Source: Candidatus Cloacimonadota bacterium (lineage in GTDB: Bacteria; Cloacimonadota; Cloacimonadia; Cloacimonadales; WRIO01). Taken from it: DNA of 46,761 bases. The notes under the pieces are model-generated. The model was not told where the DNA came from, did not search any database, and was given only the letters and a program-made list of their open reading frames with translations. Shown here one piece after another: positions 36,248 through 45,208 of the stretch. Position 1 is the first letter of the stretch. The number at the start of each line of letters is the position of its first letter. A program made the position numbers and the translations under genes. The stretch lies in NCBI GenBank assembly GCA_029553545.1, contig JAKPKU010000209.1:1-46761 (forward strand), given 5' to 3'.

Positions 36248-36694
36248 CTAATATAATTTTACCAGAAAATTATTGATTATTGCTGTATGATCTTCTGTAT
36301 CAAATTCAAAAGCTCTTGCATTCTCAACTTTCTCAATCGACACAGCATATGATTCACGAAAATGATTATTTAAGATATTTAGTTCGACAAGCTTTTCATA
36401 GTGATTAATCTCATTCATTGCCACCCAAATTGTTTCGATATTAAACTCAATATTATCTGAACAAATTATCTTTGAACCAGATTGCAACTTTAACAAATAC
36501 AAATCTTCCTGTTTGCTATACTCACATTTGGTTATTTGCACATCATTATGAGTATTCGACACAGTAAATATCTTTTTTTTCTCTTTGATTAATTTATTTA
36601 TCTTGATAGGAGTCATCCAAGAAAAATACTTCTGTTCATTAGTTTTTGCCCACACTAAAGCTTTTTCATGAACAAGACTTTTTTCATCCGCCAT
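36248..36694 (-). CDS. Small soluble protein with possible Hint (hedgehog/intein) fold
   Basis: 148 residues, not clearly recognised. Internal patterns resemble a Hint domain: PIKINKLI then IFTV, LLKLQSGSKIICSD near the block-B position followed by IWVAMNEI, and AFEFDTEDHTAIINNFLVKLY at the C-terminus, similar to the intein 'H.F..N...V' ending. The nucleophilic Cys, the TxxH and the final His-Asn are absent, so no splicing is expected. It starts a unit with a promoter at 36731-36759, GGAGGATATAA before the ATG, and lies 113 bases before the CheA-like gene. No signal peptide or membrane segment. A wholly unrelated all-beta protein is possible. Confidence 0.6.
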   Translation of the reverse strand: MADEKSLVHEKALVWAKTNEQKYFSWMTPIKINKLIKEKKKIFTVSNTHNDVQITKCEYSKQEDLYLLKLQSGSKIICSDNIEFNIETIWVAMNEINHYEKLVELNILNNHFRESYAVSIEKVENARAFEFDTEDHTAIINNFLVKLY

Positions 36695-36730
36695 TTATAT
36701 CCTCCTTTCTAAAATAATCAAATTAAATCT

Positions 36731-36759
36731 AATTTAACATAATGCCAGTTTATAGTCAA
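36731..36759 (-). promoter_or_regulatory. Promoter of the Hint-like/CheA-like/CheW unit
   Basis: Minus-strand TTGACT (36754-36759) and TAAATT (36731-36736) with the ideal 17-base spacer, about 40 bases upstream of the ATG at 36694. Confidence 0.6.
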
Positions 36760-36857
36760 GCGTTTTTTTTATATTTTTAAAAATGCACAAGAATCACACA
36801 TCACTAAGTGAAGCCTATACCTCACAAACCTTTAATCTATGAGCTTATAAACTTATT

Positions 36858-37167
36858 GAGGCTGTTGCATAATAAACCAAGACAACTTATAAAAGAATAA
36901 AAAAGGTTATAAAATAAAACAACACCCTCTATATATATAGGGCTTACAAAATGAGGTTTTTCCAAAACTATTTTCAACCAAACCAGCAGATGCCTACTAC
37001 GAGCGGGTTTAGAGACAACTTTTTTTCACCTTACCAACAACTATCCTTAGTTGTTCCAGATCCATCATCCTATTTCACGAAGTGATATTACCCGTCAATT
37101 CAGCTCTCAGCTCTAATTACCCAGTATTCTTCAAGTCTGTAAACCTGAATTATGTATTAATCAACAT
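36858..37167 (+). repeat. Dispersed intergenic repeat, copy B (about 310 bp)
   Basis: Starts GAGGCTGTTGCATAATAAAC and contains AACAACACCCTCTATATATA, GATGCCTACTACGAGCGGGT, TTTCACGAAGTGATATTA (imperfect hairpin), CAGCTCTCAGCTCT and CAAGTCTGTAAACCTGAATT. It ends near ATTAATCAACATC. All blocks are collinear with copies A and D. It takes up most of the 558-base gap between the divergent Hint-like gene and the MATE gene. The string CAAACCTTTAATC at 36826-36838, just outside, also recurs at 39132-39144. Confidence 0.75.
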
Positions 37168-37192
37168 CCTCTTATAATATTATTTTTGTCAC

Positions 37193-37220
37193 TTGACAAA
37201 ATAACAAATTAAAATAAATA
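37193..37220 (+). promoter_or_regulatory. Candidate promoter of the MATE gene beside repeat copy B
   Basis: TTGACA (37193-37198) and TAAATA (37215-37220) with a 16-base spacer, 33 bases upstream of the ATG. The context TTGACAAAATAA is the same as at copy A, where it drives the ABC operon. Confidence 0.55.
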
Positions 37221-37252
37221 GCTATGATAAAGAAAAAAGAAAAGGCAATATA

Positions 37253-38572
37253 ATGAATTTAATACAAGGCTCAGTGCCACGTCATTTTGTAAAATACCTC
37301 ATACCCTCAATAGCATCGATGCTCGGCTTATCTCTGTATATACTTGTCGACACGATGTTTATCGGCAGAGGTATAGGTATAGATGGACTCACTGCTTTGA
37401 ATATCTCTTTACCAGTTTTCTCTGCCTTTTTATGTCTTGGCCATTTGCTAAATATGGGAGGTTCCACCGCTTACGCAGTAAGCATCGGGCGGCAAGATAA
37501 GCGCCAAGCGCAAGAGATATTTACTCTTTGTCTCATTATGGCTATCATCTTTGGCTTTTTATTTACCAGCATAACCATCTACTTTTTAGACGAAATATGC
37601 CTCTTTCTTGGTGCTTCAGAGAGCATATTAGGAATGGTAAAGGACTATACCCGCGTTCTGATTTTGTTTAGTTCAGTTTTTATTGTCAATTCAGTCTTTT
37701 TTGGCTTTATCAGAAATGATCATTCGCCACGTCTTTGCATGGTAGCGGGGTTGACAGGCAATATAATCAATATCATTTTAGATTATATCTTTATCTTTAA
37801 GTTTGGTTGGGGTATGCTCGGTGCTGTTTATGCGACTGTTATCAGTCCGATTTGCTCAATTTTGATCATGTCTACTCACTTTTTAAAAGAGGATAACAAC
37901 TTAAAGATTGTTTTCCCTACAATGGTCATGCAAAAACTCACAAGAGTCTTCAAAAATGGTTTACCAAGTATGCTTGACTCAATTGCCCCAGGCGTAATAG
38001 TTTATTTCTTTAATATCACTCTTCTTAAACTCAGCGGCAATGGTGGTGTGGCAGCATACAGTGTAATTGCCAATATTGCTTTTGTAGGCAATGTCTTATT
38101 TATGGGAACAGCACAGGCTATGCAGCCAATTTCCAGTCAAAACTATGGTGCTGAAAAGCATGTGAGAGTGAAAAAAGCATTCAAACTGGCTATCACAACA
38201 GCTTTAATCTTTGGTTTTTTGAAAAGCATCGTGATATTGTCATTTCCTGAGTCCATCGTTAAAGCTTTCAATTCTGAAAGTCTCGATTTTATCAAAGTTG
38301 CCAGTAAAGGCTTGATGATCTATTATTCAGCCATGCCCTTTGTTGCTCTTAATATAGTTAGTGTAATCTTTTTACAATCTGTAGAAAAGTCATTTTCCGC
38401 AATCTTCATCTCTCTGAGCAGGACAATTGTTCTCATTTTACTGGGTTTAGCAATATTCCCACGTTTCTTTGGCGTGACAGGTGTGTGGATGATTGTGCCC
38501 TTTGCAGAAGTCATTACTATGATCATTGCGATAAGCTACATACACTATTCTCGCATTTTATCAACCAAGTAG
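37253..38572 (+). CDS. MATE family multidrug/organic cation antiporter
   Basis: 439 residues with about 12 membrane helices in two six-helix halves. Diagnostic stretches are IPSIASMLGLSLYILVDTMFIGRGIG near the start, GGSTAYAVSIGRQ, and in the second half GNGGVAAYSVIANIAFVG and MQPISSQNYGAEK. It uses a Na+ or H+ gradient to expel cationic compounds; the closest style is the DinF/MepA-like branch, judged by the GxxxxAYAVSIGR motif. Start at ATG with AAAAGG upstream. It is one of the few plus-strand genes and is flanked on both sides by repeat-bearing gaps, which suggests an independent transcription unit, possibly a later insertion. Confidence 0.93.
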   Translation: MNLIQGSVPRHFVKYLIPSIASMLGLSLYILVDTMFIGRGIGIDGLTALNISLPVFSAFLCLGHLLNMGGSTAYAVSIGRQDKRQAQEIFTLCLIMAIIFGFLFTSITIYFLDEICLFLGASESILGMVKDYTRVLILFSSVFIVNSVFFGFIRNDHSPRLCMVAGLTGNIINIILDYIFIFKFGWGMLGAVYATVISPICSILIMSTHFLKEDNNLKIVFPTMVMQKLTRVFKNGLPSMLDSIAPGVIVYFFNITLLKLSGNGGVAAYSVIANIAFVGNVLFMGTAQAMQPISSQNYGAEKHVRVKKAFKLAITTALIFGFLKSIVILSFPESIVKAFNSESLDFIKVASKGLMIYYSAMPFVALNIVSVIFLQSVEKSFSAIFISLSRTIVLILLGLAIFPRFFGVTGVWMIVPFAEVITMIIAISYIHYSRILSTK

Positions 38573-38608
38573 TAAACCGCTCACCCTTTTCAGGGCTTTA
38601 AATCTTTA

Positions 38609-38704
38609 TTATTTGCGTTTGACTCTATAGTCTTTAATCTTTGCTTTTGCCTTCTCTTTTTGTTGAAATTCTTCAAAATAGGCATCTTGAGAGCTTTGAA
38701 TTAG
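38609..38704 (-). pseudogene. Possible C-terminal remnant of a degraded gene
   Basis: A 29-codon open stretch without a start codon reads QSSQDAYFEEFQQKEKAKAK and then ends DYRVKRK before TAA at 38609-38611. The composition (charged, helical, lysine-rich) looks protein-like, unlike the AT-rich noise around it. An upstream in-frame TGA closes it. It may be a relic of a gene removed when repeats moved in; the parent is not recognised. Confidence 0.3.
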
Positions 38705-38729
38705 TCATTAATGTCTTATTCAAAACATA

Positions 38730-38756
38730 AAACAGACGAAGTTAAAGTCTGTTTTT
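38730..38756 (+). terminator. Hairpin with T-run downstream of the MATE gene
   Basis: AAACAGAC / GTCTGTTT form an 8-bp stem with a 9-base loop, followed by TT on the plus strand after the stem's own TTT. It lies about 160 bases past the MATE stop, so it may serve as a late terminator or belong to another small element. Confidence 0.45.
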
Positions 38757-38891
38757 AAAAAAGCCTTCGTTATTATACCTTTTTTGGAGCTGGCTCAAAA
38801 CATAAAATCCTTAAAATCAGCGTAATCCGCGTCTATAAATCTTTTCCTTTCTAATTCAAAGATCTCAATTTCTAAATCAAAAGTCTCCACA

Positions 38892-39121
38892 CTGTAACAC
38901 ACTTAGGTTTAAAGCCTTTGACAAACAGTTCCATGGCACACAGTTGCTGCCAATGCATACAACAACCGCTGACTGCCTGCAACAAGTTAAATAGAATAAA
39001 TAGGTTAATTTCACGCAGTGAAATTACCTCACCCGCAGCACAGCGAGGACAAATTCAGCTATCAGTTCTTATAATCCATTGATCTTCAAGTATGTGAACC
39101 TAAATTATGCATTAATCAACA
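38892..39121 (+). repeat. Dispersed repeat, partial copy C
   Basis: Two parts. First, CTGTAACACACTTAGGTTTA through AAACAGTTCCATG (38892-38945) matches 44888-44942 with few changes. Second, AATTTCACGCAGTGAAATTA (a perfect-arm hairpin), then CAGCTATCAGTTCT and CTTCAAGTATGTGAACC up to ATTAATCAACACC (39008-39122) matches the right half of copies A and B. The left end, with the TACTACGAGCGGG block, is missing. The rest of the gap 38573-39160 holds the gene remnant and hairpin above, plus a frame reading DADYADFKDFMF near 38795-38835. Confidence 0.65.
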
Positions 39122-39160
39122 CCATCACTTTGCAAACCTTTAATCAAAGAGCTTGCAAAC

Positions 39161-41701
39161 TTATTTTATTAAAGTGACTTTCTTGATATCAACTACCTTG
39201 TTCTTATATTTTATTTGCATTGTATAAATACCTGAAGAAGCTTTTTTGCCTTTATCATCATAACCATCCCAAACAATGTGGTAGTAAGCATTCTCACTAT
39301 GCCTATCCATTAATTTTCTAACTCTTTGCCCTTTAACATTATAAACGGTTATATTAACCATACCAGGGTCATTTACTTGAAAGTCCATCAATGTTTTGCC
39401 TCTAAATGGATTAGGATATGGATTTGAAATAGCAGAAATTGGAGGCAAACAAATATCGTCTAAAGAAGTCTGTTCAACTTCAATATAGTTTTCTTTAACG
39501 ATTGATTTCTCTCCATTATTAATAATCAGCTTCACTGAGTATGTACCAGGCAATGTGTAAGTATATACTGGGTTTTGCTCATAACTATCTATTGTGCCAT
39601 CGAGATCAAAATCCCATGCCCAGCTAAATATTTCACCGATTGATTGATCCATAAATTGAACTTCCAAAGGAACTTTGCCATAAAGAGGGCTTGCCGAAAA
39701 GTTTACATTCATCCCTTGAAACTCATAAGCTCCCATATCAATACTGGAACCGACAATACGTGGGTTGCCCATAATATCAAACTCAGAAAAAACAAAATTT
39801 GGAATATCTAATGTGCCAGCATCAATACAGGGAGAACCTTCGCCTATTTGATAAGGATTGTCAAAATCATCTACAAAAAGTGGAGGGCTATCAATATTAC
39901 CATCTCCCCATTCAACAATATTACTATAACCAGTACTTGGATATTTCTCCCGAATTGCTTCCTGCCCATATTCAATATTACTATAAAAAACACCCAAGCG
40001 GTTGGGCTCAGTTGGAGATGGAACCTTTTCAAAGAAAATATAACAAGGAGTATTATCATAGATGATGCTATTATAAATATCTAAACTTGTTTTGTAACTG
40101 TTAAGTAATATAGGCCCACCCCGATGGCTCACAAAATTTTCACTTAGTGTAGAATTAATAAGGCGTACCTCTGCATTGTTTCGTATCTCAATGCAAGATG
40201 AGGCTATACGATTTGGCCACTGAGGACTCAAATAACCTTCATTATCATAAAACAATCCTTGGTAAATATCGTGGTAGAATCTATATGGGACATTCAGTAT
40301 TTCCCCACCCAGTGCAAATGGCGATGGTCCTACGAAAAAATTATCTGAACCAAGGTAAGGTCTATTCCCCTTGATTACTATATTTGAAATATAATTATAC
40401 CTTGCCCAACAACTGAGCATATGACCACTTCCATTTTGAAAGATTAAATCTTTTGCTTTGAAAACTGAATTGGGGTTAAAGTATCTATTTCTTGTTAAAT
40501 AGGTCATCATACCTTGCCTTAAATTATCAAACTTGATTTGTTGAAGTTCAATACCCTCAGAACTATACACATAGATTGCTGCTGTTGGTCCAGGAGTATT
40601 ACACATCGTTAAATCAGAAATTTTATAATTATTACAATTATATGCAGACATAATCAGATTAAATTCATTTTCGCCATCGATCACGCTCAAATCCATTCCA
40701 GCACCTTTTAAATGAACGTAACTACGCATATTAATAAAGAATTGCTGATTATTTAGTGATTTGCTATAAACTCCAGGAGCAAGATGAATTGTCTTGGGGT
40801 TTAATGAGTCTGCAGCAATACGATAGGCAGCCCAATGTATAGTCTGAAAAGGACTTGATGGGCTCAGTCCATCATTAGAGTCACTGCCATCAGGAGAAAC
40901 ATAAACATCTTGATTGATAAACGAATCGTAAAATGCATGATCACACTCAAAGTTAAGGGTACTTTCAAATGAAATAAAAGCGGGATCTGGCGTTGCAACT
41001 GTAAATGTGTCCAAAACTACATTGTATTCGTAACCAACAGCAAGGCCAAAGATATCATGTCCCATACCAGCGCTATTGCAAAAAACGCTATTCTTATTTA
41101 TAGGATCAAACTCAACCATTGGCAGATAAGTTATAGCGATTCCTCCCCCCTCTTTCATACATTTATTGTTTTTGATTATATTACCAGATAAAAGTGGGTG
41201 AGCAATGATATTCTGATATGACTCTATACTAATTCCACCTCCGCTTTTACTTGTATTATTCTGAATAATACAATTACTGATGGTAGGACTGGAGTCCCTG
41301 ATAACAATACCTCCGCCTATTACCCACGTTGCCGTAATAAAACCAGACCCCTTTTCAATTGTAAAACCATTAATGATAGCATCTCGAGTTTCTCCATTCA
41401 TAAAAATAATGCAGGAGCCCTGCTGATTTCCATCAATTATTGTATTATATATATCTTCACGATTATTAGTGTAACGATAGAGACTCGTCACAGTAATATT
41501 TTTTCCCAAATAGTCCAAATTCTCTTGGTATCTACCAGGATAAACTATTATTGTATCTCCGTTAGTTGAGGCATTTAAAATTGCTGCTTGAATACTGTTA
41601 AAATCACCACCTCCCTCTAACTTCACCAAATAGTTACTTGCTTCTAAAAGACAAATTGCTAATATGGTGATGAGTAAAATTAAAAATATTTTGAGCTTCA
41701 T
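39161..41701 (-). CDS. Secreted right-handed beta-helix protein with PKD and C-terminal sorting domain
   Basis: 846 residues with a signal peptide (MKLKIFLILLITILAICLLEAS). Parallel beta-helix coils cover about 30-640 (DFNSIQAAILNASTNGDTII, the pectate-lyase-like opening, plus many NCIIQNNTSKSGGGI-type turns and a DUF1565 stretch VYVSPDGSDSNDGLSPSSPF). A PKD domain is near 670-750 (WAWDFDLDGTIDSYEQNPVY). The C-terminal FlgD-like sorting domain (NPYPNPFRGKT ... VYNVKGQRVRKL ... ASSGIYTMQIKYKN) is about 80 residues. This domain marks type IX-like cargo at the cell surface. Binding or cleaving glycans is possible; no catalytic triad is obvious. It follows the sister gene by 10 bases, with AAGGAG before the ATG. 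Confidence 0.88.
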   Translation of the reverse strand: MKLKIFLILLITILAICLLEASNYLVKLEGGGDFNSIQAAILNASTNGDTIIVYPGRYQENLDYLGKNITVTSLYRYTNNREDIYNTIIDGNQQGSCIIFMNGETRDAIINGFTIEKGSGFITATWVIGGGIVIRDSSPTISNCIIQNNTSKSGGGISIESYQNIIAHPLLSGNIIKNNKCMKEGGGIAITYLPMVEFDPINKNSVFCNSAGMGHDIFGLAVGYEYNVVLDTFTVATPDPAFISFESTLNFECDHAFYDSFINQDVYVSPDGSDSNDGLSPSSPFQTIHWAAYRIAADSLNPKTIHLAPGVYSKSLNNQQFFINMRSYVHLKGAGMDLSVIDGENEFNLIMSAYNCNNYKISDLTMCNTPGPTAAIYVYSSEGIELQQIKFDNLRQGMMTYLTRNRYFNPNSVFKAKDLIFQNGSGHMLSCWARYNYISNIVIKGNRPYLGSDNFFVGPSPFALGGEILNVPYRFYHDIYQGLFYDNEGYLSPQWPNRIASSCIEIRNNAEVRLINSTLSENFVSHRGGPILLNSYKTSLDIYNSIIYDNTPCYIFFEKVPSPTEPNRLGVFYSNIEYGQEAIREKYPSTGYSNIVEWGDGNIDSPPLFVDDFDNPYQIGEGSPCIDAGTLDIPNFVFSEFDIMGNPRIVGSSIDMGAYEFQGMNVNFSASPLYGKVPLEVQFMDQSIGEIFSWAWDFDLDGTIDSYEQNPVYTYTLPGTYSVKLIINNGEKSIVKENYIEVEQTSLDDICLPPISAISNPYPNPFRGKTLMDFQVNDPGMVNITVYNVKGQRVRKLMDRHSENAYYHIVWDGYDDKGKKASSGIYTMQIKYKNKVVDIKKVTLIK

Positions 41702-41711
41702 TTCATACTCC

Positions 41712-44483
41712 TTACTTGATCAGTGTCATTTTCTTTTGAACAACGCATGTTTTTGTTTCAACTTTATAAAAATATACACCGCTTTTTACCTCTTTTTGGT
41801 TGCTATCTTTACCATCCCACTCAAATACATGAGTACCTGCTGTTTTCATACCATTAAATAGTTCTTTGACTTTTTGCCCTTTAATATTGTAAATAGCTAA
41901 TCGAACATGATCATCTTTTGATAAATAAAAACTAATATTTGTTGTCGGATTAAAGGGATTGGGGTAGTTTTGATTTAGTTGTAAATATGTTTTTTCATTT
42001 GCAAGGTCTTGATCTTTTGTAAATTTAATATGATAATATCTTTTACCTGCTTGTGCAATAAAGGGGATATTCTCCTCTTGCATATTGTTAGGGTTGACAA
42101 TAAGATAATTATCTGGTTTTAAAGCGGGTGCTTTTGCACCATATGCAAAATCAAAATAAACCTCTTGTCCACTATCCTCGGGCAAAAGATAGGCTTGAAT
42201 TTCTGTCATTCTTCCGTCATATACTGCTGCACCGCGGCATTCACCATTAACAAATAACCCAATTTCCAGAGGAGGAGTATCTGTATCCATCTCTATATAA
42301 ACAGGAATATAATCTGCCTGCTCTTGAAAGCTAAACAACTGAGCGCATGGTATTGCAGAAACTATTGGTGGCACTCCATTTTGCCATGTAAAATTCATTT
42401 CTTGCCCTAAGTTTGTAACTAATATAACCATGTCACCAAAACTAATTGTCTTTGGAACTGAGTTCTGTAGCCACTCATTTCCTTGCCTTTTCATACTCCA
42501 TTTTTGTGTTTTAATCTCTGATAAGTATTGCAATGTTTGAGGTCCTAATGCATCTTCGATCAGCATTGTCCTTGGGATAAAATATCCTATCCAATTTTCT
42601 TGATTTGGATAGAGCGTAATGATAGTGTTAGGGTTTAAGGTTGTTCCAGTAGTTGTAATATTTGTTGCACAACTGGTTTTGATTTTATAACCAAGAGAAC
42701 TACGAATATCAGATAAAGCATCATTTGTTGACCAGAAGTATTCAAAATAGATAGATTCTCTTTCATGTTGTATTTCCACTCCGTTGAGATCAAGCAAGTT
42801 AGTAATAGTTAAAATATCTACAGGAGAATCATTGTCTTCATCACGCTCCAGAATTGGAAATGAAAGCCATGTCCAGCCATTATATAGGTCTCTGGAATAA
42901 TAGGATATCGAATACTCTTCTGTATATGGGTAAACGCCAATAAAAGAACCAATTGCCATACTCGTTTCATCTACAGGACCTCCATGCATCAATTGACTTA
43001 CTGGATTAGACAAATGCCAGTTAAATGAATATTTGTCAACAAAATCTGGTTCAACATCAATTAGATTATCATAAGTATAATCTGTAGTTATTCTGCCTAA
43101 AATACCTTGTGTTGTTCCTTCAATATTGCAATAGCTAAAATGTGAAGTAAGAGTGTTGTTTTGGTAGTAAGTTTGAAATCTAACTTGATAACCAGTATTA
43201 CTCCAAATATTAGTATTAAAAACTGTCATACTGCATCCCCCATCAGTGCCGTCTGTAACACAAACTCCATCGCCTTCATTATAAACAATATTATTATTGT
43301 ATATAGCTAAACCAGAGCATTCTTTGAGGTAAATCCCAGCACCAGAGGGTGACTCATTAAAAGTTATTTGGTTACCAATTAAATATGAGGTAGAGAATTC
43401 ACCTCCTAAACCTTTTAAGTACATCCCTCCACTGTTCACACTTGCTTTATTCTGACAAATATCATTATATTTAAAAGTAGCACAGCCTGATCCTTTACCT
43501 TCAACATATACCCCTCCACCATAAGAAGCATTATTTTCATATATCATATTGTTTTCAAATAAATTTAAAGAAGCATACCCTGTGCCTTGATAATCAAAGT
43601 AAATTCCCCCGCCAGAGTTAGCTCTATTATTCAATATTTTATTATCTTTAACACAAAATCCATTGCCTATCAACATTAATGCTCCACCTACACCAATATG
43701 ATTTGCATTTTTCTCAATTAAGTTATCACTAATTTGCATAACATTTCCTGTACGATTTGTAATTCTTATAATAGAGGATGACATGTCAGAAAATGATTGA
43801 GACTCATTATTAGAAATAGTATTATTACAAAAGAAAGAGTTGTTTTCTGCTGGCGAAAAGTTTAAAGCGACTAACTCCAAAAAATTCTGGTTGTCAAAAA
43901 TATGATTAGACTCAAAAGTTATACTGTTTGATTCTGCAATATTTATTAGTTTTGTATATTGCCCATCACCTCTATTATTGCTAAACACATTAGACAAGAT
44001 CTCTACACCAGATGAATTATAAATATATAACAAACAAAAATTATCTATAGAGTGGCTCTCTAAGTTAGTGAATGTGCAATTAGAAAGATTAAAGTCTTCA
44101 CAACTATCAACACTTAAAGCAGTTTCATTAGAGATATTCTCAAATTTTGCATATTCTATAGAAGAGCCTGATGAATTGTCAAAATATAAACCTTTCCAAC
44201 CTCTTGTACTGTTATTATTGGCTGTAAAAACCACATGGTTATTCTCAGATCCTGTAACAAGTAACTTACCATAAACAGTTAGGTTATTATGACCTGTAAA
44301 AATAACTTCGACACCATCTCTAATATGTAGTGTATTGCCTATTTCCACACAAATATCACCTTCAACAATATAAGGACTATTCCCAAGATCCCAAACACCG
44401 CTTACTGAGCCTTGAGGAACTACAGTAGCTAACAAATGATGTGCAATAATAGTAAATATTATTGTTAAAATAAAATTTTTCAT
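41712..44483 (-). CDS. Secreted right-handed beta-helix protein with C-terminal sorting domain
   Basis: 923 residues with signal peptide MKNFILTIIFTIIAHHLLAT. Beta-helix coils run from about 30 to 490 (NLTVYGKLLVTGSENNHVVF; many NNRANSGGGIYFDYQGTGYA turns with G-G-G). A domain of unknown type follows, with YNGWTWLSFPI-like motifs (about 510-750). The sorting domain (LNQNYPNPFNPTTNISFYLS, then IYNIKGQKVKELFNGMKTAG, then SGVYFYKVET) ends it. It is cotranscribed with the downstream beta-helix gene. The promoter at 44513-44541 is strong. The two proteins share the general plan but differ in sequence and middle domains, so they are probably partners or divergent copies. Confidence 0.88.
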   Translation of the reverse strand: MKNFILTIIFTIIAHHLLATVVPQGSVSGVWDLGNSPYIVEGDICVEIGNTLHIRDGVEVIFTGHNNLTVYGKLLVTGSENNHVVFTANNNSTRGWKGLYFDNSSGSSIEYAKFENISNETALSVDSCEDFNLSNCTFTNLESHSIDNFCLLYIYNSSGVEILSNVFSNNRGDGQYTKLINIAESNSITFESNHIFDNQNFLELVALNFSPAENNSFFCNNTISNNESQSFSDMSSSIIRITNRTGNVMQISDNLIEKNANHIGVGGALMLIGNGFCVKDNKILNNRANSGGGIYFDYQGTGYASLNLFENNMIYENNASYGGGVYVEGKGSGCATFKYNDICQNKASVNSGGMYLKGLGGEFSTSYLIGNQITFNESPSGAGIYLKECSGLAIYNNNIVYNEGDGVCVTDGTDGGCSMTVFNTNIWSNTGYQVRFQTYYQNNTLTSHFSYCNIEGTTQGILGRITTDYTYDNLIDVEPDFVDKYSFNWHLSNPVSQLMHGGPVDETSMAIGSFIGVYPYTEEYSISYYSRDLYNGWTWLSFPILERDEDNDSPVDILTITNLLDLNGVEIQHERESIYFEYFWSTNDALSDIRSSLGYKIKTSCATNITTTGTTLNPNTIITLYPNQENWIGYFIPRTMLIEDALGPQTLQYLSEIKTQKWSMKRQGNEWLQNSVPKTISFGDMVILVTNLGQEMNFTWQNGVPPIVSAIPCAQLFSFQEQADYIPVYIEMDTDTPPLEIGLFVNGECRGAAVYDGRMTEIQAYLLPEDSGQEVYFDFAYGAKAPALKPDNYLIVNPNNMQEENIPFIAQAGKRYYHIKFTKDQDLANEKTYLQLNQNYPNPFNPTTNISFYLSKDDHVRLAIYNIKGQKVKELFNGMKTAGTHVFEWDGKDSNQKEVKSGVYFYKVETKTCVVQKKMTLIK

Positions 44484-44512
44484 TTAATACTCCTTTGTAT
44501 TTTATTTGATAA

Positions 44513-44541
44513 TTATTAGAATAAAAAGAAATATATGTCAA
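44513..44541 (-). promoter_or_regulatory. Promoter of the beta-helix operon
   Basis: Minus-strand TTGACA (44536-44541) and TAATAA (44513-44518) with the ideal 17-base spacer, 30 bases upstream of the ATG at 44483, which has AAAGGAG before it. Confidence 0.65.
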
Positions 44542-44618
44542 GAAATATTTTTGCTTTTTTTAAAAATAATCAAATAGTCTGAATTGCATAATTCCTGAGT
44601 AATTTGCCTTATAAAAAA

Positions 44619-45021
44619 AGGCTGTTGCATGATAAACCAAGACAACTTATAAAAGAATAAAGAAGATTTATAAAATAAAACAACACCCTCTATATATATT
44701 GGCAGGACAAAATGGGGGTTTTTCAAAACTATTTTCATCTAAATCAGCAGATGCCTACTACGAGCGGGTTTAGAGGTGATTTTTTATTTTACAACACACG
44801 ACAACACACTGTAACAAAACACAAACAGTTCCATGCCACACAGAACAAGACAATCAGCTCTTTTATTAAACAACACACGACAACACATTGTAACACACTT
44901 AAGTTTAAAGCCTTTGACAAACAGTTCCATGCAACACACAGAGCAAATAATCAATTTCACGCAGTGAAATTACCAACCAACTCAGCTCTCAGTTCACAGT
45001 TCTCAGCTCTCAGTTCTAATT
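44619..45021 (+). repeat. Dispersed repeat, copy D with internal expansion
   Basis: Left half AGGCTGTTGCATGATAAACC through TACTACGAGCGGGTTTAGAG (44619-44775) is close to copy B. The middle is replaced by a CA-rich direct repeat (44791-44941). The right part has the AATTTCACGCAGTGAAATTA hairpin (44953-44972) and two CAGCTCTCAGTTC units. The CAAGTCTGTAAACC end is absent. It fills most of the 725-base gap 44484-45208, which otherwise holds two promoters. A 129-codon plus-strand frame crosses it, but its translation is just the repeat. Confidence 0.7.
44791..44941 (+). repeat. CA-rich direct repeat inside copy D
   Basis: Two units begin ACAACACACGACAACACAYT then GTAACAMAAC and end AAACAGTTCCATGC-ACACA (44791-44842 and 44870-44940). 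The second unit has a 21-base extension and matches 38892-38945 better than the first does. Confidence 0.6.
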
Positions 45022-45153
45022 ATACAACACCATCTATTAATTCTAAATCTATTATTCCATTCATAGGATATTTACTTAGCTCACTATTGATGAACTTGTA
45101 AAAAAGAAATATTCTGGCTTATAGAAAAATAATGCAGTTTCGGAAATTAGATC

Positions 45154-45182
45154 TTGACATTTTTCATCATTTATTTTAATTA
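45154..45182 (+). promoter_or_regulatory. Promoter of the small ORF and PorV-like gene
   Basis: TTGACA (45154-45159) and TAATTA (45177-45182) with a 17-base spacer, 26 bases upstream of the ATG at 45209. Confidence 0.6.
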
Positions 45183-45208
45183 AATTTATATAAGGTGAGG
45201 AGATAAAA

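Noticed and set aside
37072-37090. CRISPR-like or regulatory palindrome TTTCACGAAGTGATATTA
   Set aside because: It occurs only inside the dispersed repeat copies, with no regular spacing or spacers.
38795-38890. Frame ending DADYADFKDFMF
   Set aside because: Such 'ADYADF' strings occur as non-coding repeats in environmental bacteria as far as I recall; there is no start codon with a ribosome site.
39129-39165. GTTTGCAAG...GTTTGCAAAG as terminator of the beta-helix operon
   Set aside because: It is a direct, not inverted, repeat and lacks a T-run.
44712-45101. Plus-strand open frame of 129 codons
   Set aside because: It lies wholly in repeat copy D. The translation is repeated His/Thr/Gln-rich text from the CA-rich units, and there is no ribosome site.
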